In this document: positions 26,810-34,985 of the stretch, one piece after another | How positions within the stretch are numbered: position 1 is the first letter of the stretch | How the letters are laid out: each line of letters opens with the position of its first letter | From: Halopiger xanaduensis SH-6 | Lineage (GTDB): Archaea > Halobacteriota > Halobacteria > Halobacteriales > Natrialbaceae | DNA length: 64,000 nt | Direction: 5' to 3' | Assembly: GCF_000217715.1 (NCBI RefSeq) | Contig: NC_015666.1 | Location: 1,934,270-1,998,269 of the forward strand | Program-made: the position numbers and the translations under genes | The notes under the pieces: model-generated | What the model was told of the DNA's origin: nothing | What the model saw: only the letters and a program-made list of their open reading frames with translations | Databases searched by the model: none

Positions 26810-27178
26810 TTACATCCCCATGTCCGCGGCCGCGTCCGGCACCGGCAGGTCGCCGGGCGAGACGCCGAGCAACTCCGCGGCGTGGTCGAGCGCCATGTCG
26901 AACCCGTAGTAGCGCTCGAGTTCGTCGCCGTCGGGCGTCGGGCGGACCTTCAGCATGGCGTACCCCTCCGTATTCTGTGCGATGGCGGCGGTCGCGCTCG
27001 GCCCGGTGCCGGCGCCGCCCGTGCGTTCGAACGCGAGGATTCGCTCGGCGTCGGTTTCCTCGTAGGTCGCCGCGATCCCGTCGCTTTCGGCGGTTCGCGC
27101 GTCGTCGCCGTTCGACTCGCCTTCGGCAGCCGTTCCCGTCTCCGTACCAGATTCCGCCTCGCCCTCCGGTTCGGTCAT
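26810..27178 (-). CDS. Conserved haloarchaeal acidic protein of unknown function
   Basis: The protein has 122 residues. The first 45 are low-complexity (Glu, Gly, Thr, Ser), beginning MTEPEGEAESGTETGTAAEG. The conserved part follows: ATYEETDAERILAFERTGGA, then STATAAIAQNTEGYAM-like sequence, LKVRPTPDGDELERYYGFD and LGVSPGDLPVPDAAADMGM at the end. The pattern is familiar from haloarchaeal genomes but has no function I know. It is divergent from the DUF3267 gene with only about 90 bp between them. The 100 bp on its 3' side lead to the ctaB promoter. Confidence 0.75.
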   Translation of the reverse strand: MTEPEGEAESGTETGTAAEGESNGDDARTAESDGIAATYEETDAERILAFERTGGAGTGPSATAAIAQNTEGYAMLKVRPTPDGDELERYYGFDMALDHAAELLGVSPGDLPVPDAAADMGM

Positions 27179-27268
27179 GGATCGTACTCGCGAGTCCAGA
27201 ACCGGGAAGCTATCGGTTTCCGAGCCGAGACCGATACCGCTTTTTCGCCGCCGTCGGGAGTGACAGGC

Positions 27269-28186
27269 GTGTCCCGGACGGCGTCCGCCAGGTCCCGCCC
27301 GCTCGCCGAGTTCCGCCTCACGCGGCGGGTCGCCCTCCAGTGGCTCGGAACCGCAGTAGTCGGCTTCTTCGTCTTCGCGTACTGCTTCGCCCGCCTCCTC
27401 GCGGCGATTCGGGGGGAGGCGCTCGAGCCGATCGTGATCCGGGCGACGCCGCCGACCGTCCACTTCTGGCTCGTCGTCTCGCTGGGGCTCGTCGCGCTCG
27501 TCGTGGTGCTCCACGAAGCGCTCCACGGGCTAGTCATGACGCGGTACGGCGACTCGCCCGGGTTCGGACTCGGGGTCTCCTACTTCGTACTGCCGTACGC
27601 GTACGCCGAAACGCGGGGCGAGTTCACCCGGAATCAGCTGCTCGCGATGTTGCTCGCGCCGTTCGTCGCGATTACGATCCTCGGCGTCGCCGCCATGCTG
27701 GTCTACCCGTCGTCGGTGTGGCTGATCCCGCTCGCGACGAACGCGGCCGGCTCGATCGGCGACCTCTGGATGGCCGCGACGCTGCTGCAGTACCCCGCGA
27801 CCGTTCGCGTTACCGAACTCCCGACCGGCGGCGTGCAGGGCTTTGCGATCTACGGTCCGGAAGCCGACCAGCACGCGGACGGGCAGCGGGGACCCCTAGA
27901 GCGCCGACCCCCCGCCATCTTCCTCACGACGGTGCTCGCGGGCGCCGCCGGCACGCTCGCCGTCCTCGTCGGCCTCGGCATCGTCGCCGTGCTGGCCTCG
28001 CTCGCGTTCGGCTCCGGCGACGTCGTGATCGGCCACCCCGACGGTCGGTGGTTCCTCTTCCGGCACGAACTCGGCGTCCGCGGGGACGCACACCTCGAGA
28101 TCGGCGCGGCGTCCGTGCTGGCAGTCGCCGCCGTCGGCGGGATCGCGTGGACGCTCGCGGCGGCCGTTCGCGGCGGACTCGAGTGA
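27269..28186 (+). CDS. DUF3267 putative membrane zinc metalloprotease
   Basis: The protein has 305 residues. It has about six transmembrane helices and the zincin motif HEALH in VVVLHEALHGLVMTRYGD, with the adjacent FGLGVSYFVLPYAYAETRGE. This pattern is that of DUF3267, a family related to site-2 type and other membrane zincins. A loop around 200-225 (EADQHADGQRGPLERR) is hydrophilic. The start codon is probably GTG at 27269 (MSRTASARSRPLAEF); GTG at 27260 is possible. The substrate is unknown. Confidence 0.8.
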   Translation: MSRTASARSRPLAEFRLTRRVALQWLGTAVVGFFVFAYCFARLLAAIRGEALEPIVIRATPPTVHFWLVVSLGLVALVVVLHEALHGLVMTRYGDSPGFGLGVSYFVLPYAYAETRGEFTRNQLLAMLLAPFVAITILGVAAMLVYPSSVWLIPLATNAAGSIGDLWMAATLLQYPATVRVTELPTGGVQGFAIYGPEADQHADGQRGPLERRPPAIFLTTVLAGAAGTLAVLVGLGIVAVLASLAFGSGDVVIGHPDGRWFLFRHELGVRGDAHLEIGAASVLAVAAVGGIAWTLAAAVRGGLE

Positions 28187-28277
28187 CGGGCGGAGGATGA
28201 CGGTCGGTCGTCTCGAGCCGGGCAGCCGAAACCGGAAACCGTAACGCTCGATGCGATACCCGCGCGAGTTGCCCACC

Positions 28278-28574
28278 ATGAGCAAGTGGCTCCAGAGCGG
28301 CCGCCGCCGGGACATGTGCGTCCTGCTGGCCGCCGCCGAAGACGGCGAACTCCGCGGGCAGCAGCTGAAGTCGCGCCTCGAGTCCCACTACGACGACCGC
28401 ATCGACCCGAAGTCGTTCTACGGCTCGCTGTCGGCGCTGGTCGAGGCCGGCTTCGTCGAGGAACGAACCGAAGGAATTCACGACGTTTATCGGCTCACCG
28501 AGAGCGGCCAGCGGCGCGTACGAGACCACTACGAGTGGCTTCGGGAGCGTCTCGAATCTGGAGACGAGGCGTAA
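28278..28574 (+). CDS. PadR-like winged-helix transcriptional regulator
   Basis: The protein has 98 residues. MSKWLQSGRRRDMCVLLAAA, then GELRGQQLKSRLESHYDDRI, FYGSLSALVEAGFVEERTEG and HDVYRLTESGQRRVRDHYEW give the helix-turn-helix plus beta-wing pattern of small PadR-type regulators, similar to the haloarchaeal phage phiH1 repressor group. An ATG nine codons upstream (28251) is possible but the family starts near MSKW. The gene lies between the zincin gene and the convergent acyl-CoA dehydrogenase. Its target is unknown. Confidence 0.82.
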   Translation: MSKWLQSGRRRDMCVLLAAAEDGELRGQQLKSRLESHYDDRIDPKSFYGSLSALVEAGFVEERTEGIHDVYRLTESGQRRVRDHYEWLRERLESGDEA

Positions 28575-28611
28575 CGGAGGAACGAATCGAGTAATCGTCG
28601 CCCGGTCGGCG

Positions 28612-29757
28612 TCACTCCTCGAGCAACTGATCGCCGATCGTGTTCCGCAGCACCTCGCTGGTCCCCTCGTAGATCTCGTTGAGTTTGGCGTCCCGGTAGA
28701 ACCGCTCGGCGGGGAAGTCCTTCGTGTAGCCGTAGCCGCCGTGGATCTGGATGCCCTCGTTGGCGACCTCGCGGCTCACCTCGCTGGCGTAGAGCTTGGC
28801 CTGCGCGGCGTCCTTGATGTAGTTCTCCCCGCGGATCTTCTTGTCTGCGGCCTTGTGCATGAGCATTTTCGCGGCCTGGATCTTCGTGTCCATGTCCGCC
28901 AGCTTGTGTTTGATCGACTGGAACTCGCCGATCGGCTGGCCGAACTGCTCGCGCTCGTTGGCGTAGTCTCGAGCGGCCTCGAACGCGGCGCGGGCGATGC
29001 CGACCCCGCGGGCGGCGATGGTGATGCGGCCGCCGTTCAAAGTCTTCAGCGCCTGGACGAAGCCTTCGCCCTCCTCGCCGATGAGTCGATCCTCGGACAG
29101 GCGCATGTCGTCGAACCGGAGTTCGGCCGTGGGACACCCCTTGTCGCCGAGTTTCTCCTCCGTTCCCTCGACGATGAAGCCGTCGTCCTCCTCGGGCCGA
29201 ACGACGAACGACGAGATGCCCTTGTTGCCCGCCTCGGGGTCGGTCTTCGCAAAGAGGGTGATCGTATCGGCGACGGAGCCGTTGGAGATCCAGAGCTTGC
29301 CGCCGTTGACGACGTACTCGTCCCCGTCTTTCTCCGCGGTGGTTTCCATCGCCGGCACGTCGCTACCAGCCCCCGCCTCCGAGAGCGCGAACGCGCCGAT
29401 GTCGGTCCCTTCGGCGAGCGGGACGAGATACTCCTCCTTCTGTGCCTCCGTGCCGAAATCGTAGAGCATGTTCCCGGCTAAGGAGGTGTGGGCCGCGACG
29501 ATCGTTCCCAGCCCGCCCGAGCCGCGAGAGATCTCCTCGAGGCCGATCGCGTAGGAGTGGTAGTCGAGGCCGGCGCCGCCGTACTCCTCGGGAAACGGCA
29601 TTCCCATGAGGCCGAGGTCGGCCATCTCGTCGATCAGGTCGCGCGGGAACTCGTCGTCGTGGTCGATCTCGTCGGCGATGGGAACGACCTCCTCGTCGAC
29701 GAACTCGGCGACCATATCCCGGATCTGTTGCTGCTCGGGGGAGAGCGCGAAGTCCAT
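28612..29757 (-). CDS. Acyl-CoA dehydrogenase
   Basis: The protein has 381 residues and is a soluble FAD enzyme that makes 2-enoyl-CoA in beta-oxidation. MDFALSPEQQQIRDMVAEFV starts the N-terminal helical domain. FALSEAGAGSDVPAMETTAE and WISNGSVADTITLFAKTD form the FAD and substrate loops. The C-terminal QIHGGYGYTKDFPAERFYRD, with the catalytic Glu in IYEGTSEVLRNTIGD, is complete. A CoA ligase gene follows upstream on the same strand (29865), separated by 107 bp. The two could supply successive steps of fatty-acid breakdown. A close paralogue is at 60218. Confidence 0.95.
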   Translation of the reverse strand: MDFALSPEQQQIRDMVAEFVDEEVVPIADEIDHDDEFPRDLIDEMADLGLMGMPFPEEYGGAGLDYHSYAIGLEEISRGSGGLGTIVAAHTSLAGNMLYDFGTEAQKEEYLVPLAEGTDIGAFALSEAGAGSDVPAMETTAEKDGDEYVVNGGKLWISNGSVADTITLFAKTDPEAGNKGISSFVVRPEEDDGFIVEGTEEKLGDKGCPTAELRFDDMRLSEDRLIGEEGEGFVQALKTLNGGRITIAARGVGIARAAFEAARDYANEREQFGQPIGEFQSIKHKLADMDTKIQAAKMLMHKAADKKIRGENYIKDAAQAKLYASEVSREVANEGIQIHGGYGYTKDFPAERFYRDAKLNEIYEGTSEVLRNTIGDQLLEE

Positions 29758-29864
29758 ACTGTGGTATTTGGAACCGTGGCCCTTTACTGTTCGTTCCGTT
29801 ATCTGTCCGTTCCCATCGAGGGCGATCCGTCCGCCGCTAACCGAACGCCGACCGCGGGTTCGGT

Positions 29865-31517
29865 TCAGTCGCTATCCGGTGCAGCCTCTTCCGGAACCCG
29901 TCCTTCGACGAGCGATTCGTCGGCGTACTCCTCGCGAATGTCCTTCTTCGAGAATTTCCCGGTCGCCGTCTTCGGAATCTCCTGGATGAACTCGATATCG
30001 TCCGGGAGCCACCACTTCGGGTACTCGTCGGCGAGGTGGTCGGTTATCTCGTCGACGAGCGTCTCGCGGTCGGCCCCCTCTACGGGGACGACGAACGCGA
30101 CCGGCCGCTCCTGCCACCGCTCGTGGGGTACGCCGACGACCGCCGCCTCGGCGACGCCGTCGTGGGCCATGATCGCGTTCTCGAGTTCGACCGACGAGAT
30201 CCACTCGCCGCCGGACTTGATCACGTCCTTCTCCCGGTCGACGATCTTGACGTAGCCGTCCCCGTCGACGGTGACGACGTCGCCGGTCTTGAGCCAGCCG
30301 TCCTCGAACTCCGCCTCGTTGGCCTGCGGTCGCTCGAAGTACTCCGTGGCCACCCACGGGCCGCGGATCCACAGCTCGCCGAAGTCCTCGCCGTTCCAGG
30401 CGACCTCCTCGCCGTCGTCGCCGACAACCCTGAACTCGAGGCCGGGCATCACGAGCCCCTGTTTGCTGCGCTTGTCGACCCGCGTCTCGTAGTCGGCGTC
30501 CCGCAGGTCGGCTCGGAGGTGCGAGACCGTCCCGATCGGCGCCGTCTCGGTCATTCCCCAGGCGTGCAGCACCTCGACGTCCCGGTCGTCGAACCACTCG
30601 ATCATCGACTTCGGCGCCGCCGAGCCGCCGACGATCACGGTCTCGAGCGCCGAGAGGTCCACCTGGTTCTCCGAGCAGTACTCCATCAGCCCGAGCCAGA
30701 CGATCGGCACGCCCGCGGTGATCGTCACGCCCTCGGTTTCGATGAGGTCCGCGAGGTCCGCGGGCTCCGGAGATGGACCGGGGAAGACCTGTTTCGCGCC
30801 GCCCGCCGTCGCCGTAAACGGCATCCCCCAGGCGTTGACGTGGAACATCGGGACGACAGGCATGACGACGTCGTCGTCGGCCATCGGGATCCCCTGCGGC
30901 GTCTGGGAGGCCATCGTGTGGCTCCAGAGCATCTGCTGGGTGTACTCGACGCCCTTCGGATCGCCGGTCGTGCCCGAGGTGTAACACATCCCGGCGGGCT
31001 GTTCCTCGTCGACGTCGGGCCAGTCGTACTCCGCGTCGCGGCCCTCGATGAACGACTCGTAGGGCGTCGCCTCGAGGTCGTCCGACTCCTCGCGCCCCAT
31101 GACGACGAAGTCGACGTCGTCGAACTCGCCCTCAGCATCGGCGACCGCGCCGGCGAGTTTCCCCGCGAACGAGTGATCGACGAAGATCAGTTCGTCGTCG
31201 GCGTTGTCGACGATGTACCGAATGTGCGCGTCGGGGAGGAGGGGATTGATCGTGTGCAGTTGCGCCCCCATCGACGGGACGGCGAAGTACGTCTCGAAGT
31301 GCCGCGAGTGATTCCAGCAGAACGTCCCGACGCGGTCGCCCTGCTCGATGCCGTACTCCTCGAGGGCGTTCGCGAGTCGACTCGTCCGGTCCGCGTACTC
31401 GCCGTACGTGTACCGTTGCATCCCGTCGTGGTTCCGCGAGACGATCTCCGTGTCGGCGTACAGTTTGCTCGCGCGCCACAGAAACGGCCGAAGGGTTTGA
31501 TCTGTTCCCGCTGGCAT
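29865..31517 (-). CDS. AMP-dependent acyl-CoA synthetase (fatty-acid CoA ligase)
   Basis: The protein has 550 residues and activates a carboxylic acid to its CoA thioester with ATP. The P-loop is CYTSGTTGDPKGVEYT (about 175-190), then WGMTETAPIGTVSHL, GWLKTGDVVTVDGDGYVKIV and DREKDVIKSGGEWISSVELE with a final PKTATGKFSKKDI carrying the catalytic Lys. The length and motifs fit long- or medium-chain ligases of the FadD/alkK type. The start ATG at 31517 has TATATT (complement of 31537-31542) about 23 bp upstream, so it is leaderless. It is next to an acyl-CoA dehydrogenase gene. Confidence 0.94.
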   Translation of the reverse strand: MPAGTDQTLRPFLWRASKLYADTEIVSRNHDGMQRYTYGEYADRTSRLANALEEYGIEQGDRVGTFCWNHSRHFETYFAVPSMGAQLHTINPLLPDAHIRYIVDNADDELIFVDHSFAGKLAGAVADAEGEFDDVDFVVMGREESDDLEATPYESFIEGRDAEYDWPDVDEEQPAGMCYTSGTTGDPKGVEYTQQMLWSHTMASQTPQGIPMADDDVVMPVVPMFHVNAWGMPFTATAGGAKQVFPGPSPEPADLADLIETEGVTITAGVPIVWLGLMEYCSENQVDLSALETVIVGGSAAPKSMIEWFDDRDVEVLHAWGMTETAPIGTVSHLRADLRDADYETRVDKRSKQGLVMPGLEFRVVGDDGEEVAWNGEDFGELWIRGPWVATEYFERPQANEAEFEDGWLKTGDVVTVDGDGYVKIVDREKDVIKSGGEWISSVELENAIMAHDGVAEAAVVGVPHERWQERPVAFVVPVEGADRETLVDEITDHLADEYPKWWLPDDIEFIQEIPKTATGKFSKKDIREEYADESLVEGRVPEEAAPDSD

Positions 31518-31536
31518 ACCGATTGTTTAATCATGA

Positions 31537-31542
31537 ATATAT
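31537..31542 (-). promoter_or_regulatory. TATA box of the acyl-CoA synthetase gene
   Basis: On the minus strand GATATATT lies 20-27 bp before the ATG at 31517, within an AT-rich stretch (31520-31560) that stands out from the surrounding GC-rich DNA. Confidence 0.55.
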
Positions 31543-31671
31543 CGTATTACTCTTTCCATATGTGGATTGATAGACAGGAACACACCACGGGTTGCGGCAG
31601 CCGCTGCGGACCGCTGGGTGCGGATAAACTGCGAAAGCGCAGCGCTCGCCGCCGATAGCGGGAACGCGACG

Positions 31672-32322
31672 CTATCCGTTCGTCCCGGCCGCCTCGAGCG
31701 CGTCCTCGATCGACTCGTCGCCCGAGAGGATCTCGAACGTCTTGCCGGAGACCGGTTCGAAGTCGATCGCGGTCACGAGCACGCGGGCGACGTCTTCGCG
31801 CGGGATGTCGCCAGATGCCATCTCGAGGCTGTCAGCGGCACGAAGCTCTCCCGAGCCATCCTCGGTCGTCAATTCGCCCGGACGGACGATTGTAGAGGAG
31901 AGATCGCTCTGCCGAAGGTACTCGTCAGCTTCGGCCTTCGCGATGAGGTAGTCCCGAAGGGCGTCGGGGCCCGATTCGGGGTCGTCGGCGCCCATCGAAC
32001 TGAGCATGACGAACCGGTCGACCCCCTCTGCCTCGGCGGCGTCGATCAGGTTGATCGCCCCGTCGCGGTCGACGCCGTAGACGTCCTCGCCGTTCGAGCC
32101 CGCGGCGAAGACGATCGCGCCGCAGCCCTCGACGGCGGACTCGAGCGAGTCGGGCTCGGTCAGGTCGGCGACGACCGGTTCGCCGCCGAGCGACTCCATT
32201 TCGTCGGCCTGCGATTCGTCGCGGATCATCGCCCGCGGCTCGGCGTCGCGCTCGGCGAGCAGCCGCGTGACGTGCTGTCCGGTCGGACCGTGCGATCCGG
32301 CGACGAGTACGGTGTCGTTCAT
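31672..32322 (-). CDS. NAD(P)-binding SDR-like (atypical short-chain) protein
   Basis: The protein has 216 residues and a single Rossmann fold. The dinucleotide motif is GSHGPTGQHVTRLL, followed by AMIRDESQADEM and VVADLTEP. The downstream FVMLSSMGADDPESGPDALR and YLIAKAEADEYLRQS give the Ser/Lys-type positions seen in NmrA-like and YtfG/ycf39-like atypical SDRs, without a clear YxxxK. The C terminus is VSGKTFEILSGDESIEDALE. It is divergent from the squalene synthase gene. The substrate is unknown; a redox-sensing or sugar epimerase-like role is possible. A 7-bp hairpin (GATAGCG/CGCTATC) overlaps the stop. Confidence 0.85.
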   Translation of the reverse strand: MNDTVLVAGSHGPTGQHVTRLLAERDAEPRAMIRDESQADEMESLGGEPVVADLTEPDSLESAVEGCGAIVFAAGSNGEDVYGVDRDGAINLIDAAEAEGVDRFVMLSSMGADDPESGPDALRDYLIAKAEADEYLRQSDLSSTIVRPGELTTEDGSGELRAADSLEMASGDIPREDVARVLVTAIDFEPVSGKTFEILSGDESIEDALEAAGTNG

Positions 32323-32461
32323 ATGCACGGTTCGGTCCTGCTCAGAAAAGAGGTTTCCCCGGTCCGTGCCGGCACCCCCCGACGAAGGACCGGATCGGCG
32401 CGTCACGTCCGATTCTATCGTCGACGTATCGGTCGAGACGAGTATCGGTATCCCCGACATG

Positions 32462-32477
32462 TGTAGGTCGGCCTACA
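32462..32477. promoter_or_regulatory. TAGG-N4-CCTA palindrome upstream of the squalene synthase-like gene
   Basis: TGTAGG-TCGG-CCTACA forms a perfect 6-bp inverted repeat in the 206-bp divergent region. It lies about 15 bp before a TATA-like GTATTTTT (32491-32498). The TAGG-N4-CCTA core equals that of the iron box at 18581. Confidence 0.4.
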
Positions 32478-32528
32478 TAAACCGACCACGGTATTTTTCC
32501 GGCGTGGCGACAAAGAAAACGCGAGTAG

Positions 32529-33575
32529 ATGACCACCGGCCAGCACGATTGCACAACTGACGCCGACCTGGAGTGGTGTTACGACGCGGTTCACGGTGTT
32601 TCGCGGACCTTCTCGATCACGATCGACCGGCTCGAGGAGCCGATGTCCAGACACATCTGCGTGGGCTATCTCCTCTGCCGTGTTGCGGACACTATCGAGG
32701 ACGCGGGCCACATTCCGCCGGAAACGCAGACCGACCTCCTCGAGACGTACGATCGGCTCCTCGATCCCGACGCGGAGCAGCCGGTGGACGCGTTCATGGA
32801 CGAGGTCGAACCCTGGATCCCCGACGAGCGAACCGACGACTGGGAGGTCGTCGCCCAGACGCCCCGCGTCCTGCGCACCTTCGACTCGCTCGAGGAGGAA
32901 CCCCGCGAGATCATGCGCGAACCCGTCCGCGAACTCGTCGACGGGATGGCCATGTTCACCGACCGCTACGCCGACGAGGGCGGGCTGCGCCTGCAGACGC
33001 TCGAGGAACTCGAGGAGTACTGCTGGTACGCCGCCGGCACCGTCGGCACCTTGATCACGGGGCTGGTCGCTCGCGGCGCCTCCGAGGAGCGAGCCCGGGA
33101 AATGCGCGACAACGCCCGCTCCTTCGCCCTCCTGCTCCAACTGGTCAACATCGCCAAGGACGTCGAGGACGACTACCGCGAGGAGAACAACGTCTACCTC
33201 CCCGCGGAGTGGCTCGCCGAGGAGAACGTCGACGCCGAGGCGGTGACCCACGAGGCGAACCACGGCGGCGTCACGAACGTCATCAAACGCGTCACGAACC
33301 GCGCGGAGACCTACCTCGACGACGCCCAGCGCTACCTCGAGATCGTGCCGGAGCGACACGGCAACCGCCTCTCGGCGTGGGCGATCCCCTTCCTGCTCGC
33401 GGTCGGGACGATGCGCGAACTCCAGAACCGGCCCGAGGACGTCGTCCGCGAGGGCGACGTGAAGGTGTCGCGAGCGGAAGTGTTCGCGCTCATCCAGCAG
33501 TTCGAGGACGGCGTCTCGCGCAGTCGGCTCGAGGAGTTGCGCCGGAAGATGGCGGAACAGCCGCTCCATCAGTAA
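32529..33575 (+). CDS. Squalene/phytoene synthase family protein, probably squalene synthase
   Basis: The protein has 348 residues and condenses two prenyl diphosphates head to head. The first Asp-rich motif is DTIED (54-58) in YLLCRVADTIEDAGHI. The second is in NIAKDVEDDYREENNVYLP (about 205-223). The C-terminal half is NHGGVTNVIKRVTNRAETYL and HGNRLSAWAIPFLLAVGTMR. It lacks the sequence start typical of haloarchaeal phytoene synthase CrtB, and its NVYLP motif fits the squalene synthase branch. That product would feed squalene of the membrane rather than bacterioruberin. The ATG at 32529 is about 33 bp after a TATA-like element. Confidence 0.85.
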   Translation: MTTGQHDCTTDADLEWCYDAVHGVSRTFSITIDRLEEPMSRHICVGYLLCRVADTIEDAGHIPPETQTDLLETYDRLLDPDAEQPVDAFMDEVEPWIPDERTDDWEVVAQTPRVLRTFDSLEEEPREIMREPVRELVDGMAMFTDRYADEGGLRLQTLEELEEYCWYAAGTVGTLITGLVARGASEERAREMRDNARSFALLLQLVNIAKDVEDDYREENNVYLPAEWLAEENVDAEAVTHEANHGGVTNVIKRVTNRAETYLDDAQRYLEIVPERHGNRLSAWAIPFLLAVGTMRELQNRPEDVVREGDVKVSRAEVFALIQQFEDGVSRSRLEELRRKMAEQPLHQ

Positions 33576-33608
33576 GCTGCTCGAAACGCCTCGTGTTCTG
33601 TCCGATCC

Positions 33609-34904
33609 CTACATCGATCCGTCAGCCGGGTCTGCATCGGTCGCCAGGAGCCGGCCGACGAGTGCCAGCGGATAGCCGAAGACCGCGACCATCACGGCCC
33701 AGCCGACCAGGACGAACCAGAAGACGAACACGCCGAGTCCGGCCGGCGCGACGAACAGCGACAGCACGACGGCGCCGCCGATCAGGAAAATCGCCGTGAA
33801 CGCGGCGAGAGCGAGCGGGACGACGCTCGAGCGACGCTCGGCGGCGTACCCCAGCGGGAGGAAGCAGGCGGCGGCCAGTCCGAACGGAAGCGCGGTCAGC
33901 GACCCCGGACCGCCGAGCACCCACAACAGCGCGCCGGTCGCCAGCGAGACGAGCGCCGCGAGGGCGATCACGCCGCGAGTGCTGCGGCGGCGGCCGCGGC
34001 GAACGGCGATCCCGAGCGCGGCGTACCCGACTCCCAACGCACTCAGCGCGCCGAGCGCGGGATTGAACGGCCGGCCGGTCGCGGCCGTGCTCACGACGAC
34101 CAAGCCGACCGCACCGATCGCACCGACGCCGACGAGCAATCGCTCGAGCGCGGCGAGATCGAACGCGTCGCGGCCCCAGTCGACGCGACCGGCGGCGATT
34201 CCGGCGAACGCGAGCAGCGCACCCGGAACGAGGCCGGCGCGTACGCCCTGCTCGAGCGCGTCGGGACCGATCTCGAGTCCGATCGTCGCGTAGGCGCTCG
34301 CGGCGCCGACGAGCGCGGACTCGTCGCTCGAGCCGTACGTGACGTAGGTTCGGTCGCCGAACTCGCTCTCGCCGTCCCACGTCGCCGTATTCCCGTCGAC
34401 GGTCGCCCCCGACGGATCGTTCGTCACGACGGTTCCCTCGGGCGTGTGGATCGTCACGCGGTCGGCCTCCAGCCAGTATCGATCCCGCGGATTCTCGAGC
34501 GCGAAGTAGTCGACGACTCGGGCGTCCCGAACGCCGGTCCGGGCGACGCTTTCGACGGCGTAGGTCACCGTGACGGTGCCGTTCTCGAGCGCGATCGTCC
34601 GGTCGACGCCCTCGCCGACGACGTGGTAGTAGGTCCCCGTCGGGTCGACTTCGCGCTCGAGGGCGGTGGCGTTCTCGCGGTACCGATCGGCGGCGGAGTC
34701 GTTCACGGGGACGCGCTCGATCCACCGGGAATCGCCGTCGCCGTCGACGTACACGTCGAGCGTCCCGGGTTCCGTCGCGCCGGGGACGCCGTCGGCGCAG
34801 CTACCGCAGAGCGTCGTCGGCGGGGGCGCGCCCGCGACGACGGCGACGGTTGCGAGCCCGATTAGACAGCAGAGGACGATCGCGGCGAAGCGGGGACGGG
34901 CCAT
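33609..34904 (-). CDS. Haloarchaeal secreted-domain plus membrane protein of unknown function
   Basis: The protein has 431 residues. A signal or first helix (MARPRFAAIVLCCLIGLATV) is followed by an extracellular part with the Cys-containing PTTLCGSCADGVPG. A beta-rich region (DGDSRWIERVPVNDSAADRY, then VTVTYAVESVARTG, HTPEGTVVTNDPSGAT) follows. From about residue 210 there are six or more hydrophobic helices up to the C terminus. I do not recognise a domain. It converges with the squalene synthase gene; its promoter contains an AT-rich AATACATAAAATTTT (34926-34940). Confidence 0.75.
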   Translation of the reverse strand: MARPRFAAIVLCCLIGLATVAVVAGAPPPTTLCGSCADGVPGATEPGTLDVYVDGDGDSRWIERVPVNDSAADRYRENATALEREVDPTGTYYHVVGEGVDRTIALENGTVTVTYAVESVARTGVRDARVVDYFALENPRDRYWLEADRVTIHTPEGTVVTNDPSGATVDGNTATWDGESEFGDRTYVTYGSSDESALVGAASAYATIGLEIGPDALEQGVRAGLVPGALLAFAGIAAGRVDWGRDAFDLAALERLLVGVGAIGAVGLVVVSTAATGRPFNPALGALSALGVGYAALGIAVRRGRRRSTRGVIALAALVSLATGALLWVLGGPGSLTALPFGLAAACFLPLGYAAERRSSVVPLALAAFTAIFLIGGAVVLSLFVAPAGLGVFVFWFVLVGWAVMVAVFGYPLALVGRLLATDADPADGSM

Positions 34905-34985
34905 CTCTTCGGCGTTCGAATGTCAAATACATAAAATTTTGCCGCCGTTCTCATTATCGGCTCTCGGCCGGTCGCGCGGCGTCGA

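Noticed and set aside
30036-31658. 540-codon plus-strand frame opposite the acyl-CoA synthetase
   Set aside because: Antisense shadow; no motifs and the synthetase is complete on the minus strand.
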